This document shows positions 23,502 to 32,700 of a stretch of 40,345 nt of DNA, one piece after another (the first letter of the stretch is position 1; the number at the start of each line of letters is the position of its first letter). Source of the DNA: Bacillota bacterium (GTDB lineage Bacteria > Bacillota > Clostridia > Lachnospirales > Cellulosilyticaceae); the NCBI GenBank assembly GCA_023436395.1, contig JAEZJJ010000064.1, positions 1-40,345 on the forward strand, read 5' to 3'. The translations under genes and the position numbers were made by a program. A model generated the notes under the pieces. It saw only the letters and a list, made by a program, of their open reading frames with translations. It was not told the origin of the DNA and searched no databases.

Positions 23502-24677
23502 CTAAACAGACTCTGTTGGTTTTTCCTTTATATATACATTTGCTTTTTTTATAAACGCATTAATTCCTATACTTAATATATACGTTATTATAATAGATGC
23601 AATACTCACAACTATAAACTTTAGCGTTGCACTTCCCAAATTCACCCGATCAAAAGCATATTGAACTGATAGGACCACTAACATATGCATAATATACATG
23701 GTATAAGCAGCACTACTTAATCTCGCTAAAAGTTTTGATGTTTTATTGGCATGCTCCCTGAATAAAATCATGATTCCCCATGCTAGCAAAACACCCATCA
23801 TAGGTTCATACAAATTCCAACTATTATGAACTACTGTAAGCATCCACTCAGGTAATACTGGACGTAGATAAACAATAATCCCCATTAATATTCCTAAAGC
23901 TAGAACACTATAGCCTAATTTTTTTGAGCAATTGGTAAAGTATTTTCTTCTATAAGCTATAATTCCTAATAAAAATAAAATAATATACTGAGGAAGATGG
24001 GCTACTTCTGATTGGATAAAACCTAATATACCAATCCACTTATCAATAGGATACCAAATACGTGTCACAAAACTACTAATCATAACCACGATACATACTA
24101 CTCCTATAACCCTCCAATTAAATTGTTGCTCTTCATCTTTTAGCTTAAAATGAAGAAACTTTCTTACTCCCATATAAATAAAGCTATACACCAGCAATTG
24201 TTCTATAAACCAAGCTGGTCCAAAGTTCATTTCTGGCCAAGAAGCACTTATAATAAAGCCTTCTGGCATACCTCCAATACCAAAATAAATATGTATTAAG
24301 TAATCAAAAAAGCTCCTAGCTTCATTACCACTATATAGACTATAGTGAAAATACATCATTAAAGGCACAAATATAAAGAACATAAATAAAATTGGAATAC
24401 CTAATCTCACTAATTTATCTTTTAGAAAAGTCCCTACATCCTTATGATCAAATGACATGGGTATAAAATAACCTGATATCATAAAAAATAAGCCCATAAA
24501 AAAGCTAGCATTTACAGGAAAAAAATTTCCTAGCCAAGAAGCACTTTCCCCCAAAGAACTTTTGTATTGCCAAAAACCACCTGTAGGACCATAAGCTTGT
24601 CCTACATGGTGAACGATTACTAAGCATGTTAAAAACACTTTTAAGTTATCCAAAAAATATAATCTTTTCTTCTCCAT
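23502..24677 (-). CDS. Acyltransferase-3 family membrane protein
   Basis: 391 residues with about ten membrane helices. It opens with RLYFLDNLKVFLTCLVIVHHVGQAYG, the conserved family signature with the catalytic-type His, then MGLFFMISGYFIP and a KDKLVRLGIPILFMFF loop. Such proteins transfer acetyl or other acyl groups onto cell-surface sugars, antibiotics or peptidoglycan; the acceptor here is unknown. Start ATG 24677 behind AGGAGG. Monocistronic, between serS and the long adhE upstream region. Confidence 0.9.
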   Translation of the reverse strand: MEKKRLYFLDNLKVFLTCLVIVHHVGQAYGPTGGFWQYKSSLGESASWLGNFFPVNASFFMGLFFMISGYFIPMSFDHKDVGTFLKDKLVRLGIPILFMFFIFVPLMMYFHYSLYSGNEARSFFDYLIHIYFGIGGMPEGFIISASWPEMNFGPAWFIEQLLVYSFIYMGVRKFLHFKLKDEEQQFNWRVIGVVCIVVMISSFVTRIWYPIDKWIGILGFIQSEVAHLPQYIILFLLGIIAYRRKYFTNCSKKLGYSVLALGILMGIIVYLRPVLPEWMLTVVHNSWNLYEPMMGVLLAWGIMILFREHANKTSKLLARLSSAAYTMYIMHMLVVLSVQYAFDRVNLGSATLKFIVVSIASIIITYILSIGINAFIKKANVYIKEKPTESV

Positions 24678-24923
24678 CGTATTGTCCTCCTTGATTTTAT
24701 GCTACTTATTTCCTATAAGTCTCCATTATTAGCATAACTTTTTTATTTAATCATACGTTTTAATCATGCGTTTAATTATTAGAATTGTATCATTATTCAA
24801 ATAAATATTCAACTCTTATTACTCCTTAATTATTATTTTAATAAGGTTTAAATGTTTAAGTTCATAAAACGGTTTTTATGCTTACTAAACACATAAATAG
24901 CAATAATTTAAAATTTGTCTTTA

Positions 24924-25037
24924 TATAATGTATATAAAACAAATTAAGGGGCAATAATACTATCGTACCAAGTGTGAGGTACATCGCTAAATCCCCCCTC
25001 AGCCTAGGTTTCTCCCCCTGAAACCTAGGTCCTTTTT
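24924..25037 (+). ncRNA. Compact structured leader or small RNA upstream of adhE
   Basis: A TATAAT (24924-24929) precedes GGGG (24948-24951), a 5-bp hairpin GTACC/GGTAC with loop AAGTGTGA (24965-24982), a six-C run (24993-24998), and a terminator stem CCTAGGTTTC/GAAACCTAGG (25003-25029) with loop TCCCCCT and a TTTTT exit. The GGGG can pair with either C-run, so two folds are possible. This resembles an attenuator or riboswitch expression platform, but I match it to no known class. It ends 390 nt before adhE, so it could also be a free small RNA. The rest of the 750-bp gap (24678-24920, 25040-25428) is AT-rich with nothing else I can name. Confidence 0.45.
25003..25037 (+). terminator. Intrinsic terminator of the adhE-upstream RNA
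   Basis: 10-bp stem CCTAGGTTTC/GAAACCTAGG, C-rich 7-nt loop, then TCCTTTTT. Confidence 0.8.
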
Positions 25038-25428
25038 ATGTCATTATATGATATGATGAATAACTTAGTCTTTTTCTTATAAACTACATACTTATCTCTT
25101 ACAAATTCCCCAATACCCCCAAACCCCTGCCATTTAGTGCTACTCTATTTTAATTAATATTATTATTATATTTCCTAATTCTATATTTCCTCTTTTATAT
25201 TTTATATTTTTACTCTGTAAAGCTTATTATATTAGTATGTTAAGTTACTGATAAATGTTTTTAGTGTATTGCCCATAAATCTTTAGCTAAGAGGAAGAAA
25301 AATTAGCATCGATTCTTTATTTATGCTTTTATTAATTAATTAACCATTTAAAAGATCATCAATTTCATATTTTTAATAGAAACATCACATACTAAACATA
25401 TATTGTTTACATCAAGGAGGCTAGTGAA

Positions 25429-28044
25429 ATGTCTGAAAATAAAAAAGCTAAAATCGAAACACCAATTATCGACCCAATCAAAATGGTAGATGAATTAGCA
25501 CAAAAAGCATCCATTGCTTTAGATAAAATGCTTGAGCTGAGCCAAGAACAAATTGATACTATTGTGAAAGCTATGGCACTTGCAGGTCTTTCTGAGCAAA
25601 TGCACCTTGCTAGAATGGCTGTAGAAGAAACAGGGCGTGGTATCTTTGAAGATAAGGTTACCAAAAATATTTTCTCTACAGAGTACATCTATCATAGTAT
25701 TAAATATATTAAAACTGTAGGTATTATTGAAGATAACGATGACGATGCCTATATGGTAGTTGCTGAGCCAGTTGGTGTTATCGCGGGAGTTACCCCTGTA
25801 ACCAATCCAACTTCTACAACAATGTTCAAAGCCATTATTTCCCTTAAAACTAGAAACCCTATTATCTTCGGTTTCCATCCATCTGCTCAAAAATGTTCTG
25901 CTGAGGCAGCTCGTATTGTAAGAGATGCCGCCATTAAGGCAGGAGCTCCAGAAAATTGTATTCAATGGATTGAACATCCCTCTATTGAAGCAACAAATGC
26001 ACTTATGAATCATCCAAATGTTGCATTAGTACTTGCTACTGGTGGTTCTGCAATGGTTAGAGCAGCTTACTCAACAGGTAAACCTGCACTAGGTGTGGGT
26101 CCTGGTAACGTACCAGCCTTCATTGAAAAAACTGCTGTAGTAGAAAGAGCTGTAAATGATATTATCTTAAGCAAATCTTTCGATAATGGTATGATTTGTG
26201 CCTCTGAACAGGCTGCTATCATTGAAGCCCCCATATATGACAAAACAGTGGAACTTATGAAAGCTCAAGGTTGTTACTTTGCTACTAAAGAAGAGGTCAA
26301 AAAACTAGAACCAGTTATTATTAACATGGAAAAAAATATGGTCAATGCCGCTATCGTAGGTAAATACCCTCATGAGATTGCTGCTATGGCTGGCATTACT
26401 ATTCCAAAAGAAACTAAAATTCTTTGCTGTGAAATTGATGGTGCAGGTCCAGATTATCCTCTCTCAAGAGAAAAGCTCTCTCCAGTACTCGCCATTATTA
26501 AAGCTAAAGATGTAAATGATGGTATTACAAAAGCTGAAATCATGGTTGAAATGGGTGGCCTTGGTCATACCTCTTCTATTCATTCATCCAATGATGAAGT
26601 GATTAATGAATTTAGCCGTCGCCTTAGAACGGGACGTATTGTAGTTAATTCTCCATCTACCCATGGTGCCATCGGTGATATCTATAATACAAATATGCCA
26701 TCCTTAACTCTTGGCTGCGGTTCATATGGATGTAACTCTACCACTCAAAATGTAACAGCAGTAAACCTAATTAACACAAAAAGAGTGGCTAAACGTAAAG
26801 TCAATATGCAGTGGTTTAAAATTCCTGAAAAAATCTACTTTGAATCAGGCTCTATTCAATATCTTGCCAAAATGCCAGATATCAAGCGTGCCCTCCTTGT
26901 AACGGATCCTATGATGGTTCAACTTGGTTATGTAGAAAAAGTAGTTAAACAACTAATGAGAAATTCAAATCATGTTACCATTGAGGTCTTTTCAAACGTA
27001 GAACCTGATCCTGATTTAACAACTGTACGCAAAGGTACAGAAGTTATGAACGCCTTTAAGCCAGATGTTATTGTAGCACTTGGTGGTGGTTCTGCTCTTG
27101 ATGCTGCAAAAGGAATGTGGTTATTCTATGAACAACCTGAAGCCGATTTCATTGCCATGGCTCAAAAATTTGCAGATATTAGAAAACGTGTTTATAAGTT
27201 CCCTAAACTTGGTAAGAAAGCTCAAATGGTGTCTATTCCAACAACATCAGGCACTGGTTCTGAGGTTACTTCATTTGCTGTCATTTCTGATAAAGCCAAT
27301 AATATGAAGTATCCACTTGCTGACTATGAGTTAACACCAAATGTAGCAATTATTGATCCAGACTTTGTTATGAGTGTTCCTCCAGTACCAACAGCAGATA
27401 CAGGCCTAGATGTATTAACTCATGCTATTGAAGCTTATGTTTCTATATTAGCCTCAGACTATACAGATGCTCTTGCACTTAAAGCTATTCAGCTTGTATT
27501 TGAATATCTTCCACGTTCCTATCATAATGGCGCAAAAGATCCAGTTGCAAGAGAAAAAATGCATAATGCCTCAACAATCGCAGGCATGGCATTTACAAAT
27601 GCCTTCTTAGGTATTAACCACTCATTAGCCCACAAACTTGGTGGTGAATTCCATATCGTTCATGGTCGTGCCAATGCAATCTTATTGCCACATGTTGTGG
27701 AATACAACGGAGATACAAACCCAAGTAAGTTTGTTATATTCCCTAAGTATGAAAAGTATATTGCACCACAGAAATTCCAAGAAATTGCTAAAGCATTAGC
27801 TCTTCCAGCTTCTACACCAGAAGAAGGCGTTAAATCTCTTGCCAATGCCATTAGAAACTTAATGAAAGAACTTAATATGCCTCTTACCATTAAAGAACTA
27901 GGCGTTGATGAAAAAGCTTATCTAGCTAAAATAGATGACCTTGCTTATAAAGCTTTCGAGGATCAGTGCACTACAGCAAACCCAAGACTTCCAAAAGTAA
28001 CTGAGCTTGCTGAACTTTATAAGAGCGCTTACTATGGTAAATAA
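25429..28044 (+). CDS. adhE: Bifunctional acetaldehyde-CoA/alcohol dehydrogenase
   Basis: 871 residues, full length. The N-terminal aldehyde dehydrogenase half reduces acetyl-CoA to acetaldehyde, with catalytic Cys257 in SFDNGMICASEQ. The C-terminal iron-dependent alcohol dehydrogenase half (from about residue 455) makes ethanol, with the NAD site ALGGGSALDAAKGMW and the iron-ligand region GLDVLTHAIEAYVS and NHSLAHKLGGEFHIVHGRANA. It regenerates NAD+ in fermentation and would use acetyl-CoA from the PFL encoded at the window start; AdhE typically forms spirosomes. Start ATG at 25429 after AAGGAGG. Its long upstream region suggests complex control. Confidence 0.98.
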   Translation: MSENKKAKIETPIIDPIKMVDELAQKASIALDKMLELSQEQIDTIVKAMALAGLSEQMHLARMAVEETGRGIFEDKVTKNIFSTEYIYHSIKYIKTVGIIEDNDDDAYMVVAEPVGVIAGVTPVTNPTSTTMFKAIISLKTRNPIIFGFHPSAQKCSAEAARIVRDAAIKAGAPENCIQWIEHPSIEATNALMNHPNVALVLATGGSAMVRAAYSTGKPALGVGPGNVPAFIEKTAVVERAVNDIILSKSFDNGMICASEQAAIIEAPIYDKTVELMKAQGCYFATKEEVKKLEPVIINMEKNMVNAAIVGKYPHEIAAMAGITIPKETKILCCEIDGAGPDYPLSREKLSPVLAIIKAKDVNDGITKAEIMVEMGGLGHTSSIHSSNDEVINEFSRRLRTGRIVVNSPSTHGAIGDIYNTNMPSLTLGCGSYGCNSTTQNVTAVNLINTKRVAKRKVNMQWFKIPEKIYFESGSIQYLAKMPDIKRALLVTDPMMVQLGYVEKVVKQLMRNSNHVTIEVFSNVEPDPDLTTVRKGTEVMNAFKPDVIVALGGGSALDAAKGMWLFYEQPEADFIAMAQKFADIRKRVYKFPKLGKKAQMVSIPTTSGTGSEVTSFAVISDKANNMKYPLADYELTPNVAIIDPDFVMSVPPVPTADTGLDVLTHAIEAYVSILASDYTDALALKAIQLVFEYLPRSYHNGAKDPVAREKMHNASTIAGMAFTNAFLGINHSLAHKLGGEFHIVHGRANAILLPHVVEYNGDTNPSKFVIFPKYEKYIAPQKFQEIAKALALPASTPEEGVKSLANAIRNLMKELNMPLTIKELGVDEKAYLAKIDDLAYKAFEDQCTTANPRLPKVTELAELYKSAYYGK

Positions 28045-28046
28045 TT

Positions 28047-28092
28047 GATAAAAGGGGAGTAGGCAAACTTGCTGCCACACTCCCCTTTTATC
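28047..28092. terminator. Bidirectional terminator between adhE and the chemoreceptor gene
   Basis: 14-bp perfect stem GATAAAAGGGGAGT/ACTCCCCTTTTATC with an inner GGCA/TGCC step. Confidence 0.9.
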
Positions 28093-28100
28093 TTGTTAGT

Positions 28101-30182
28101 TTATACTCTAAACTTCTTCACACTTGTATCTAAACAATCCATAATCTCATTAAGTTCAATTGCCATTTGAGATAGTTTTTCCATAACACTTTTCTGTTCT
28201 TCACTTAATGCATTTACTTCTTGGGTAGCTGACGCATTTTCTTCTGTTACCATCATAATTCTGTCTATCTTACTACTCATATCATCCCTTAAACTCTGCA
28301 TATCCATTGTTTGATTATTTACTAACTCTAGTTCCATATCAATATTCTTGAGTCTTGTAATGATTTCATTAAAGGCACTATATGTTTTTCCTACTGCTTG
28401 TTCTTGTTCTTTAAAAATAATATTAGATTTAGTTACAAGTTGTACTGCCTTACTTGTTTGTTCTTGGATAGTATTTAACGTTGTACGCACATTTCCCGTA
28501 GATTTCTTAGACTGCTCTGCTAGATTTCTAACTTCATGAGCAACTACTGCAAATCCTTTACCTACTTCCCCTGCTCTTGCTGCTTCAATACTTGCATTAA
28601 GCGCTAGTAAATTCGTTTGCTCACTGATACCATCTACTAAGGTCATAATTTGTTCTATACTCTTAGTGAGTACACTTAATTCTATAATGCTTGCTCTAAT
28701 TTCTTCTGACATACTTACGGATGAAACCATTGTTTTATTTAAAAGTTCAATACTATCTGTTGCATCTTCTATCATGCATCTCGCACCTTTTGTATTTTCA
28801 AATACATTCTGTGTATTAGCTCTTACTTGTTGAATACTATTTGATAATTCTTCCATAACACATGCACTAGTAGCTGCATCTTCTATCTGTCTACTTGATC
28901 CTGCCGCAATATCACCTATTGAAGTTGCTAGCTGCTCAAAAGTCTCTACTGAGGTCTCTGTATTACTACTAAGTATCTCACCAGTTTCAAGTGTAGTTGT
29001 AATAGCACTTTGAGTCTCCTCTATAAGCTTTTTAATATTAGCAATCATATTATTAAAGCTTATGCATAACATATGCATTTCATCTGCACCTTTTGTCTCT
29101 ACTGACACAGTTAAATCACCATTCTCTGCTGCTTTCATCTTCTTCATCAAGTTAATAATAGATGATGTAAAGCCTCTAGAAACTAAATAGCCCACTAATA
29201 TTGCAAGAATTCCTATAATTACAACTAATGACCAGACAATTATATTAACCTGATTTATAGAATCCGTCAGTGTTTTTTCAGGAATTTCAGCAACAACCTT
29301 CCAACCATTATTTGACGTTGCATAAGCATAAAGTGTTGAATTAGATATTTCACTTTTTACTTCTTCATTGCTTGCTAAAAGATTAATCAGTTTTTGACTA
29401 AGTTCTGTTGGTGCCTTACCACACAAAATCTTATTAGTTTCATCAATAACATATATATTAGATCCATTAAATAGCTCTACACTTACTATATCTTTTTCCA
29501 TATCCTCTATATTTATATCGCTAACAAAATACCCATTATCTTGGCCAGTTATACTATTTTTAATAGGGACAATATAATATATCTTATCCTTTTCATTTCT
29601 GTACCATTGTCCTGATTTATTTATTTCTAGGGTACTAAATGCCTTCATTTCATCTTCACTTAAACCATCTACTCTCCCTAATAACTTTCCATCTTTTTGT
29701 ACAATCATAGCACTCTTAATATTCTTTTCAATAACTGAAACACTTGCTAAAAGCCTATTAATGGTATTTAAAGCACCTTGCTTCTTATCTGAATCAGTAG
29801 CTGAAACATATTGATTCAGTGGGTTAATTGCAGTATCATTCAAGTTATTCAAAATGAATTTAGAAACATTTTTTTCAATATCATTAGTAAAATAATTGAG
29901 ATTTGATTTAGCTTGTTTAACCATTTCTGTAGTAAGTTGCGTGCTTGTATTTCTTAACGTTGTAGTAAATCTTCCTGAAGACACAAGATTTACCACAAGC
30001 ATGGGAACAACTGCAAATAAAACATAAGAAATAATAAGTCTTGATTTAATGGACCTTGTAAATAAACTTCCAATTCTCATTTTAAAATTATCTGTTGAAT
30101 CAAACTTTTTTCCATATACATTTTTAGGCGTCTTGGTTTTACCTTTACTTAATCGCTTCTTTGCATTACCTATTTTCCTCAT
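28101..30182 (-). CDS. Methyl-accepting chemotaxis protein
   Basis: 693 residues. A long basic cytoplasmic N-tail (1-46) precedes TM1 (about 49-69), a Cache-type extracellular sensor (70-311), TM2 (about 313-334), HAMP (335-390) and the signalling coiled coil. The hairpin tip is intact (SEQTNLLALNASIEAARAGEVGKGFAVVAHEVRNLAEQSKKS, about 519-560), so it should dock CheA/CheW and steer swimming or another CheA output. The ligand is unknown; Cache domains often bind amino or organic acids. Start ATG after GGGGAGGG. Preceded 23 bp upstream by a lipoprotein gene in the same direction, which may supply ligand. Confidence 0.95.
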   Translation of the reverse strand: MRKIGNAKKRLSKGKTKTPKNVYGKKFDSTDNFKMRIGSLFTRSIKSRLIISYVLFAVVPMLVVNLVSSGRFTTTLRNTSTQLTTEMVKQAKSNLNYFTNDIEKNVSKFILNNLNDTAINPLNQYVSATDSDKKQGALNTINRLLASVSVIEKNIKSAMIVQKDGKLLGRVDGLSEDEMKAFSTLEINKSGQWYRNEKDKIYYIVPIKNSITGQDNGYFVSDINIEDMEKDIVSVELFNGSNIYVIDETNKILCGKAPTELSQKLINLLASNEEVKSEISNSTLYAYATSNNGWKVVAEIPEKTLTDSINQVNIIVWSLVVIIGILAILVGYLVSRGFTSSIINLMKKMKAAENGDLTVSVETKGADEMHMLCISFNNMIANIKKLIEETQSAITTTLETGEILSSNTETSVETFEQLATSIGDIAAGSSRQIEDAATSACVMEELSNSIQQVRANTQNVFENTKGARCMIEDATDSIELLNKTMVSSVSMSEEIRASIIELSVLTKSIEQIMTLVDGISEQTNLLALNASIEAARAGEVGKGFAVVAHEVRNLAEQSKKSTGNVRTTLNTIQEQTSKAVQLVTKSNIIFKEQEQAVGKTYSAFNEIITRLKNIDMELELVNNQTMDMQSLRDDMSSKIDRIMMVTEENASATQEVNALSEEQKSVMEKLSQMAIELNEIMDCLDTSVKKFRV

Positions 30183-30205
30183 ACTATGTATCCCTCCCCT
30201 AGTAT

Positions 30206-30721
30206 TTATTGCACCTTAATATCCAAAAACAACTTCCCTATGATATCACTTGTATTAAGTAGAACTACCTCTTGAATTATATTATTTTCATCGATAGTTA
30301 TTTTTGTGTCATCTCTCATGACAATTTTTTCCACTTCTTTGTCATCTTTTTTCACCGGTACAATTTGATAATTCACCTCAAATGTATAGGCTTTTAATCC
30401 ATTTTCTTGTGGTACAACACTTTTACAAATAATACTTTTCACTATAACCTTATCAGCATTAGTCACATAGTATAGCTGTGGATACATATACCCAACTACT
30501 TGATCCAAGTATTTCTGATAACTTTCTTCTGTAAAAAAAGGAGCAAACACCTCTTTTAAAGTTTCAGAATCTCCTGCTGCATTCTTGTAAGTTTCACATT
30601 GTACTTGTTTAACGATAAACTTCTGAAGCACTTCAATACTTGTGTCCTTTTGACATCCCGTTAATATCAAAAGCAAACTGATTATGCAAGTTAACCTTAA
30701 AATTACTCCACATTCTTTCAT
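30206..30721 (-). CDS. Lipoprotein next to the chemoreceptor
   Basis: 171 residues. A lipoprotein signal peptide (LRLTCIISLLLILTGC, lipobox LTGC with Cys23) should tether the mature protein to the outer face of the membrane. The mature part is alpha/beta and lysine-rich, with no recognised family; its size resembles NTF2-like or Cache-partner folds. The first gene of a probable two-gene unit with the chemoreceptor (23-bp gap), which suggests a shared sensory role. Start ATG with AAGGA upstream. Confidence 0.75.
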   Translation of the reverse strand: MKECGVILRLTCIISLLLILTGCQKDTSIEVLQKFIVKQVQCETYKNAAGDSETLKEVFAPFFTEESYQKYLDQVVGYMYPQLYYVTNADKVIVKSIICKSVVPQENGLKAYTFEVNYQIVPVKKDDKEVEKIVMRDDTKITIDENNIIQEVVLLNTSDIIGKLFLDIKVQ

Positions 30722-30823
30722 TACTTTCTTTTTCCTTTTTCTTTTTTTGATTCATAAGTTTATTTCATTTGGTGAATATTAAAGATATCTAGATTTGTTA
30801 CTAAACTCTACTGGAGGTTATTC

Positions 30824-31450
30824 ATGAGAAAAAAATATTTACTGCTTCTATTTACTCTATTATTTATTTTTAGCCTAACTGCCTGTTCTAAAACTGAAAC
30901 AGAAAATCCAGGTGAAACTGTAGTTAGTTTCCTTAATGCATTACAACAGCAAAACTATACTGCTGCCAAAGCCTACTATACTGAAAATCTAGATAATCTC
31001 CCTAATTTTAGAAATAAGATTGAGGCAATTTCTCCACGTGTAGCTACTGAACTTTTTAATAAACTTGCTGACTTTAGCTATACAATTAAAAAGGTAGAAC
31101 TTGATGCTAACGATAAGAATAAGGCATTGGTAACTATTGGTATTCAAAGTTATGATTTAAGTAATGTATTTGAAAATATTATGTTAGACTACCTAAAAAC
31201 CGATTTAGAGATGACCTTTGATGGTGCTAAAGATGAAGAACTTACTACTAAAGCTGAAGAGACTATTTTAGCTGAAATTTCAAATAGCGAAAGGGACTTC
31301 CGTCGTACCATTGTCATCCACCTAACTAAAATTGATGATGTATGGAAACTAGATAAGATTAGCGCAAATAAAGATTTACTCAACGCACTATCTGGTAATG
31401 TAATTGAGGCTATTGAAGAAATTAACCAAGAAATTAATACATCTAAATAA
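30824..31450 (+). CDS. DUF4878-like lipoprotein
   Basis: 208 residues. Lipoprotein signal MRKKYLLLLFTLLFIFSLTAC with lipobox LTAC (Cys21). The mature N-terminus (GETVVSFLNALQQQNYTAAKAYYTENL) matches the helix-loop start of DUF4878/NTF2-like secreted domains; the remainder is a beta-rich alpha/beta fold ending in an acidic tail. Function unknown. Divergent from the other lipoprotein/chemoreceptor unit. Strong ribosome binding site TGGAGG and its own terminator (31458-31488). Confidence 0.75.
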   Translation: MRKKYLLLLFTLLFIFSLTACSKTETENPGETVVSFLNALQQQNYTAAKAYYTENLDNLPNFRNKIEAISPRVATELFNKLADFSYTIKKVELDANDKNKALVTIGIQSYDLSNVFENIMLDYLKTDLEMTFDGAKDEELTTKAEETILAEISNSERDFRRTIVIHLTKIDDVWKLDKISANKDLLNALSGNVIEAIEEINQEINTSK

Positions 31451-31457
31451 GCATTAT

Positions 31458-31488
31458 AAAACTCACTGGAACTTCTCTAGTGAGTTTT
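31458..31488 (+). terminator. Terminator of the DUF4878-like lipoprotein gene
   Basis: 10-bp stem AAAACTCACT/AGTGAGTTTT right after the stop codon. Confidence 0.8.
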
Positions 31489-31522
31489 AACTTTCAATTA
31501 TATTTTATCACTAATATAATGA

Positions 31523-31630
31523 CTATTTAATAAAATATTTTTCCTTATCTGTTAACTTTCTTGTCATTTTTGCATAGTCATTATAAATTCTTTGATTATA
31601 GCCTATATAAATAACAATATTTTTTCTCAA
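31523..31630 (-). CDS. Very small gene coupled to the hypothetical gene upstream
   Basis: 35 residues, reading MRKNIVIYIGYNQRIYNDY then AKMTRKLTDKEKYFIK. The TTG start overlaps the stop of the 31627-32019 gene in a TTGA junction, and AAAGGAGG lies four bases upstream, so translational coupling is likely. The product is basic with Tyr/Ile-rich content; no family is known to me. The excellent ribosome binding site and stop/start overlap are the evidence; length is too short for statistical support. Confidence 0.45.
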   Translation of the reverse strand: MRKNIVIYIGYNQRIYNDYAKMTRKLTDKEKYFIK

Positions 31631-32019
31631 TTAACCTCCTTTTGCTTTCTATCCAGTATACTCACTAGTTTTTTCATTTCATTATAATAGCTATTCACAA
31701 TAAAGTTTTCTAGCCCTGCTATTACCTTCCCCTGAATAATAGCATTTCTTTTTTCTAGCGCCTCATACCATATTTCTACTGAGTTAAGTACTTTTATTTG
31801 TGAAGCCGTGAGCAACCCTTGTTTTTCATTGACAACTTTATAGTTTTTTGATTCTAAGTAATATTTTAGTTTACTATAGCTTGCTTCAAAAAAACTTACA
31901 TAAAACTTTTCTAAATCAATTTTGTCTAACTGACTTAAAATATTCTTTTCAATCATTTGACCTAGCATCTGTGTTAATTCCATATAAGTAAGTGTTTTAC
32001 CTTCTCTAAAAAATTCCAT
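31627..32019 (-). CDS. Hypothetical helical protein
   Basis: 130 residues, cytoplasmic and mostly helical (YMELTQMLGQMIEKNILSQLDKIDLEKFYVSFFEASYSKLKYYLESK...). No motif or family recognised; Tyr/Lys/Glu rich, with no cysteine. Start placed at ATG 32019 because AAGGGGG lies eight bases upstream; a GTG two codons earlier is too close to that site. Followed by the overlapping 35-codon gene. Confidence 0.65.
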   Translation of the reverse strand: MEFFREGKTLTYMELTQMLGQMIEKNILSQLDKIDLEKFYVSFFEASYSKLKYYLESKNYKVVNEKQGLLTASQIKVLNSVEIWYEALEKRNAIIQGKVIAGLENFIVNSYYNEMKKLVSILDRKQKEVN

Positions 32020-32157
32020 TATCACGGCCCCCTTATTTAGATTTTATTTAGATATTACTTAAGATTATTTTACCATATTCGTGTATAATTTTGTATATTT
32101 TTATAATTTTTGTTCAAAATAAGAAACAATATATCGTTTCACATATTAAACAAAAAA

Positions 32158-32193
32158 GTCAGCAAGTGGATTTATGTTCATCCATTTACTGAC
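32158..32193 (-). terminator. Terminator of the paaK-ACT operon
   Basis: 14-nt arms GTCAGCAAGTGGAT/ATCCATTTACTGAC (one mismatch, one G-U) followed on the minus strand by TTTTTTG. Confidence 0.75.
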
Positions 32194-32254
32194 CTTGTCT
32201 ATCTACTATATCCTTTATTTTTATTCTATCTTATCATCAATCATACTCACTCTA

Positions 32255-32680
32255 TCAAATTTGATAAATCTCACTAGCTTTCATCATTTCCATTTGGTGC
32301 TTTTCTAAACTATTGATTGTCTTTTCACAACTCTCTGTTCTCAAAATCACAGAAGCATCATTTCCTATAGAAAAAGCATACATGTATTCAATACTTATTT
32401 CATCTTCTGATAAATACCCCAATAACTTCTTTAACCCACCAGGTGTATTAGGTACTTTACAGCAAATAACAGGGGTGATTTGCACAGAAAAGGCTTGTTG
32501 CTTGAGCAGACCTAAAGCTCTTTGTGGATCACTTACAATAAGTCTTACAATACCATAATCAGATGTATCTGCAATAGAGAGTGCGGATACATTGATTCCA
32601 TTATCGCCTAAAATAGCCATAACCTCATTAAGTCTACCTGATTTGTTTTCGATAAATACTGATAATTGTTCAATAATCAT
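32255..32680 (-). CDS. Tandem ACT-domain protein linked to phenylacetate-CoA ligase
   Basis: 141 residues with two ACT units: residues about 1-66 (IIEQLSVFIENKSGRLNEVMAILGDNGINVSALSIADTSDYGIVRLIV) and about 70-135 (VICCKVPNTPGGLKKLLGYLSEDEISIEYMYAF). ACT domains bind amino acids or related small molecules. Proteins of this type are commonly encoded beside PaaK in anaerobes and may regulate or sense aromatic amino acid metabolites. Starts at 32680 behind AGGAGG, about 20 bp after the upstream paaK, so it is the last gene of the operon. Confidence 0.88.
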   Translation of the reverse strand: MIIEQLSVFIENKSGRLNEVMAILGDNGINVSALSIADTSDYGIVRLIVSDPQRALGLLKQQAFSVQITPVICCKVPNTPGGLKKLLGYLSEDEISIEYMYAFSIGNDASVILRTESCEKTINSLEKHQMEMMKASEIYQI

Positions 32681-32700
32681 ATTTATTCCTCCTTTTATTT

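Noticed and set aside
25180..25428. Possible Rex (redox) operator upstream of adhE
   Set aside because: No sequence close to TTGTTAAnnnnTTAACAA; partial half-sites only, expected by chance in AT-rich DNA.
25407..26013. Minus-strand ORFs within adhE
   Set aside because: Shadows of adhE, whose full-length motifs are intact.
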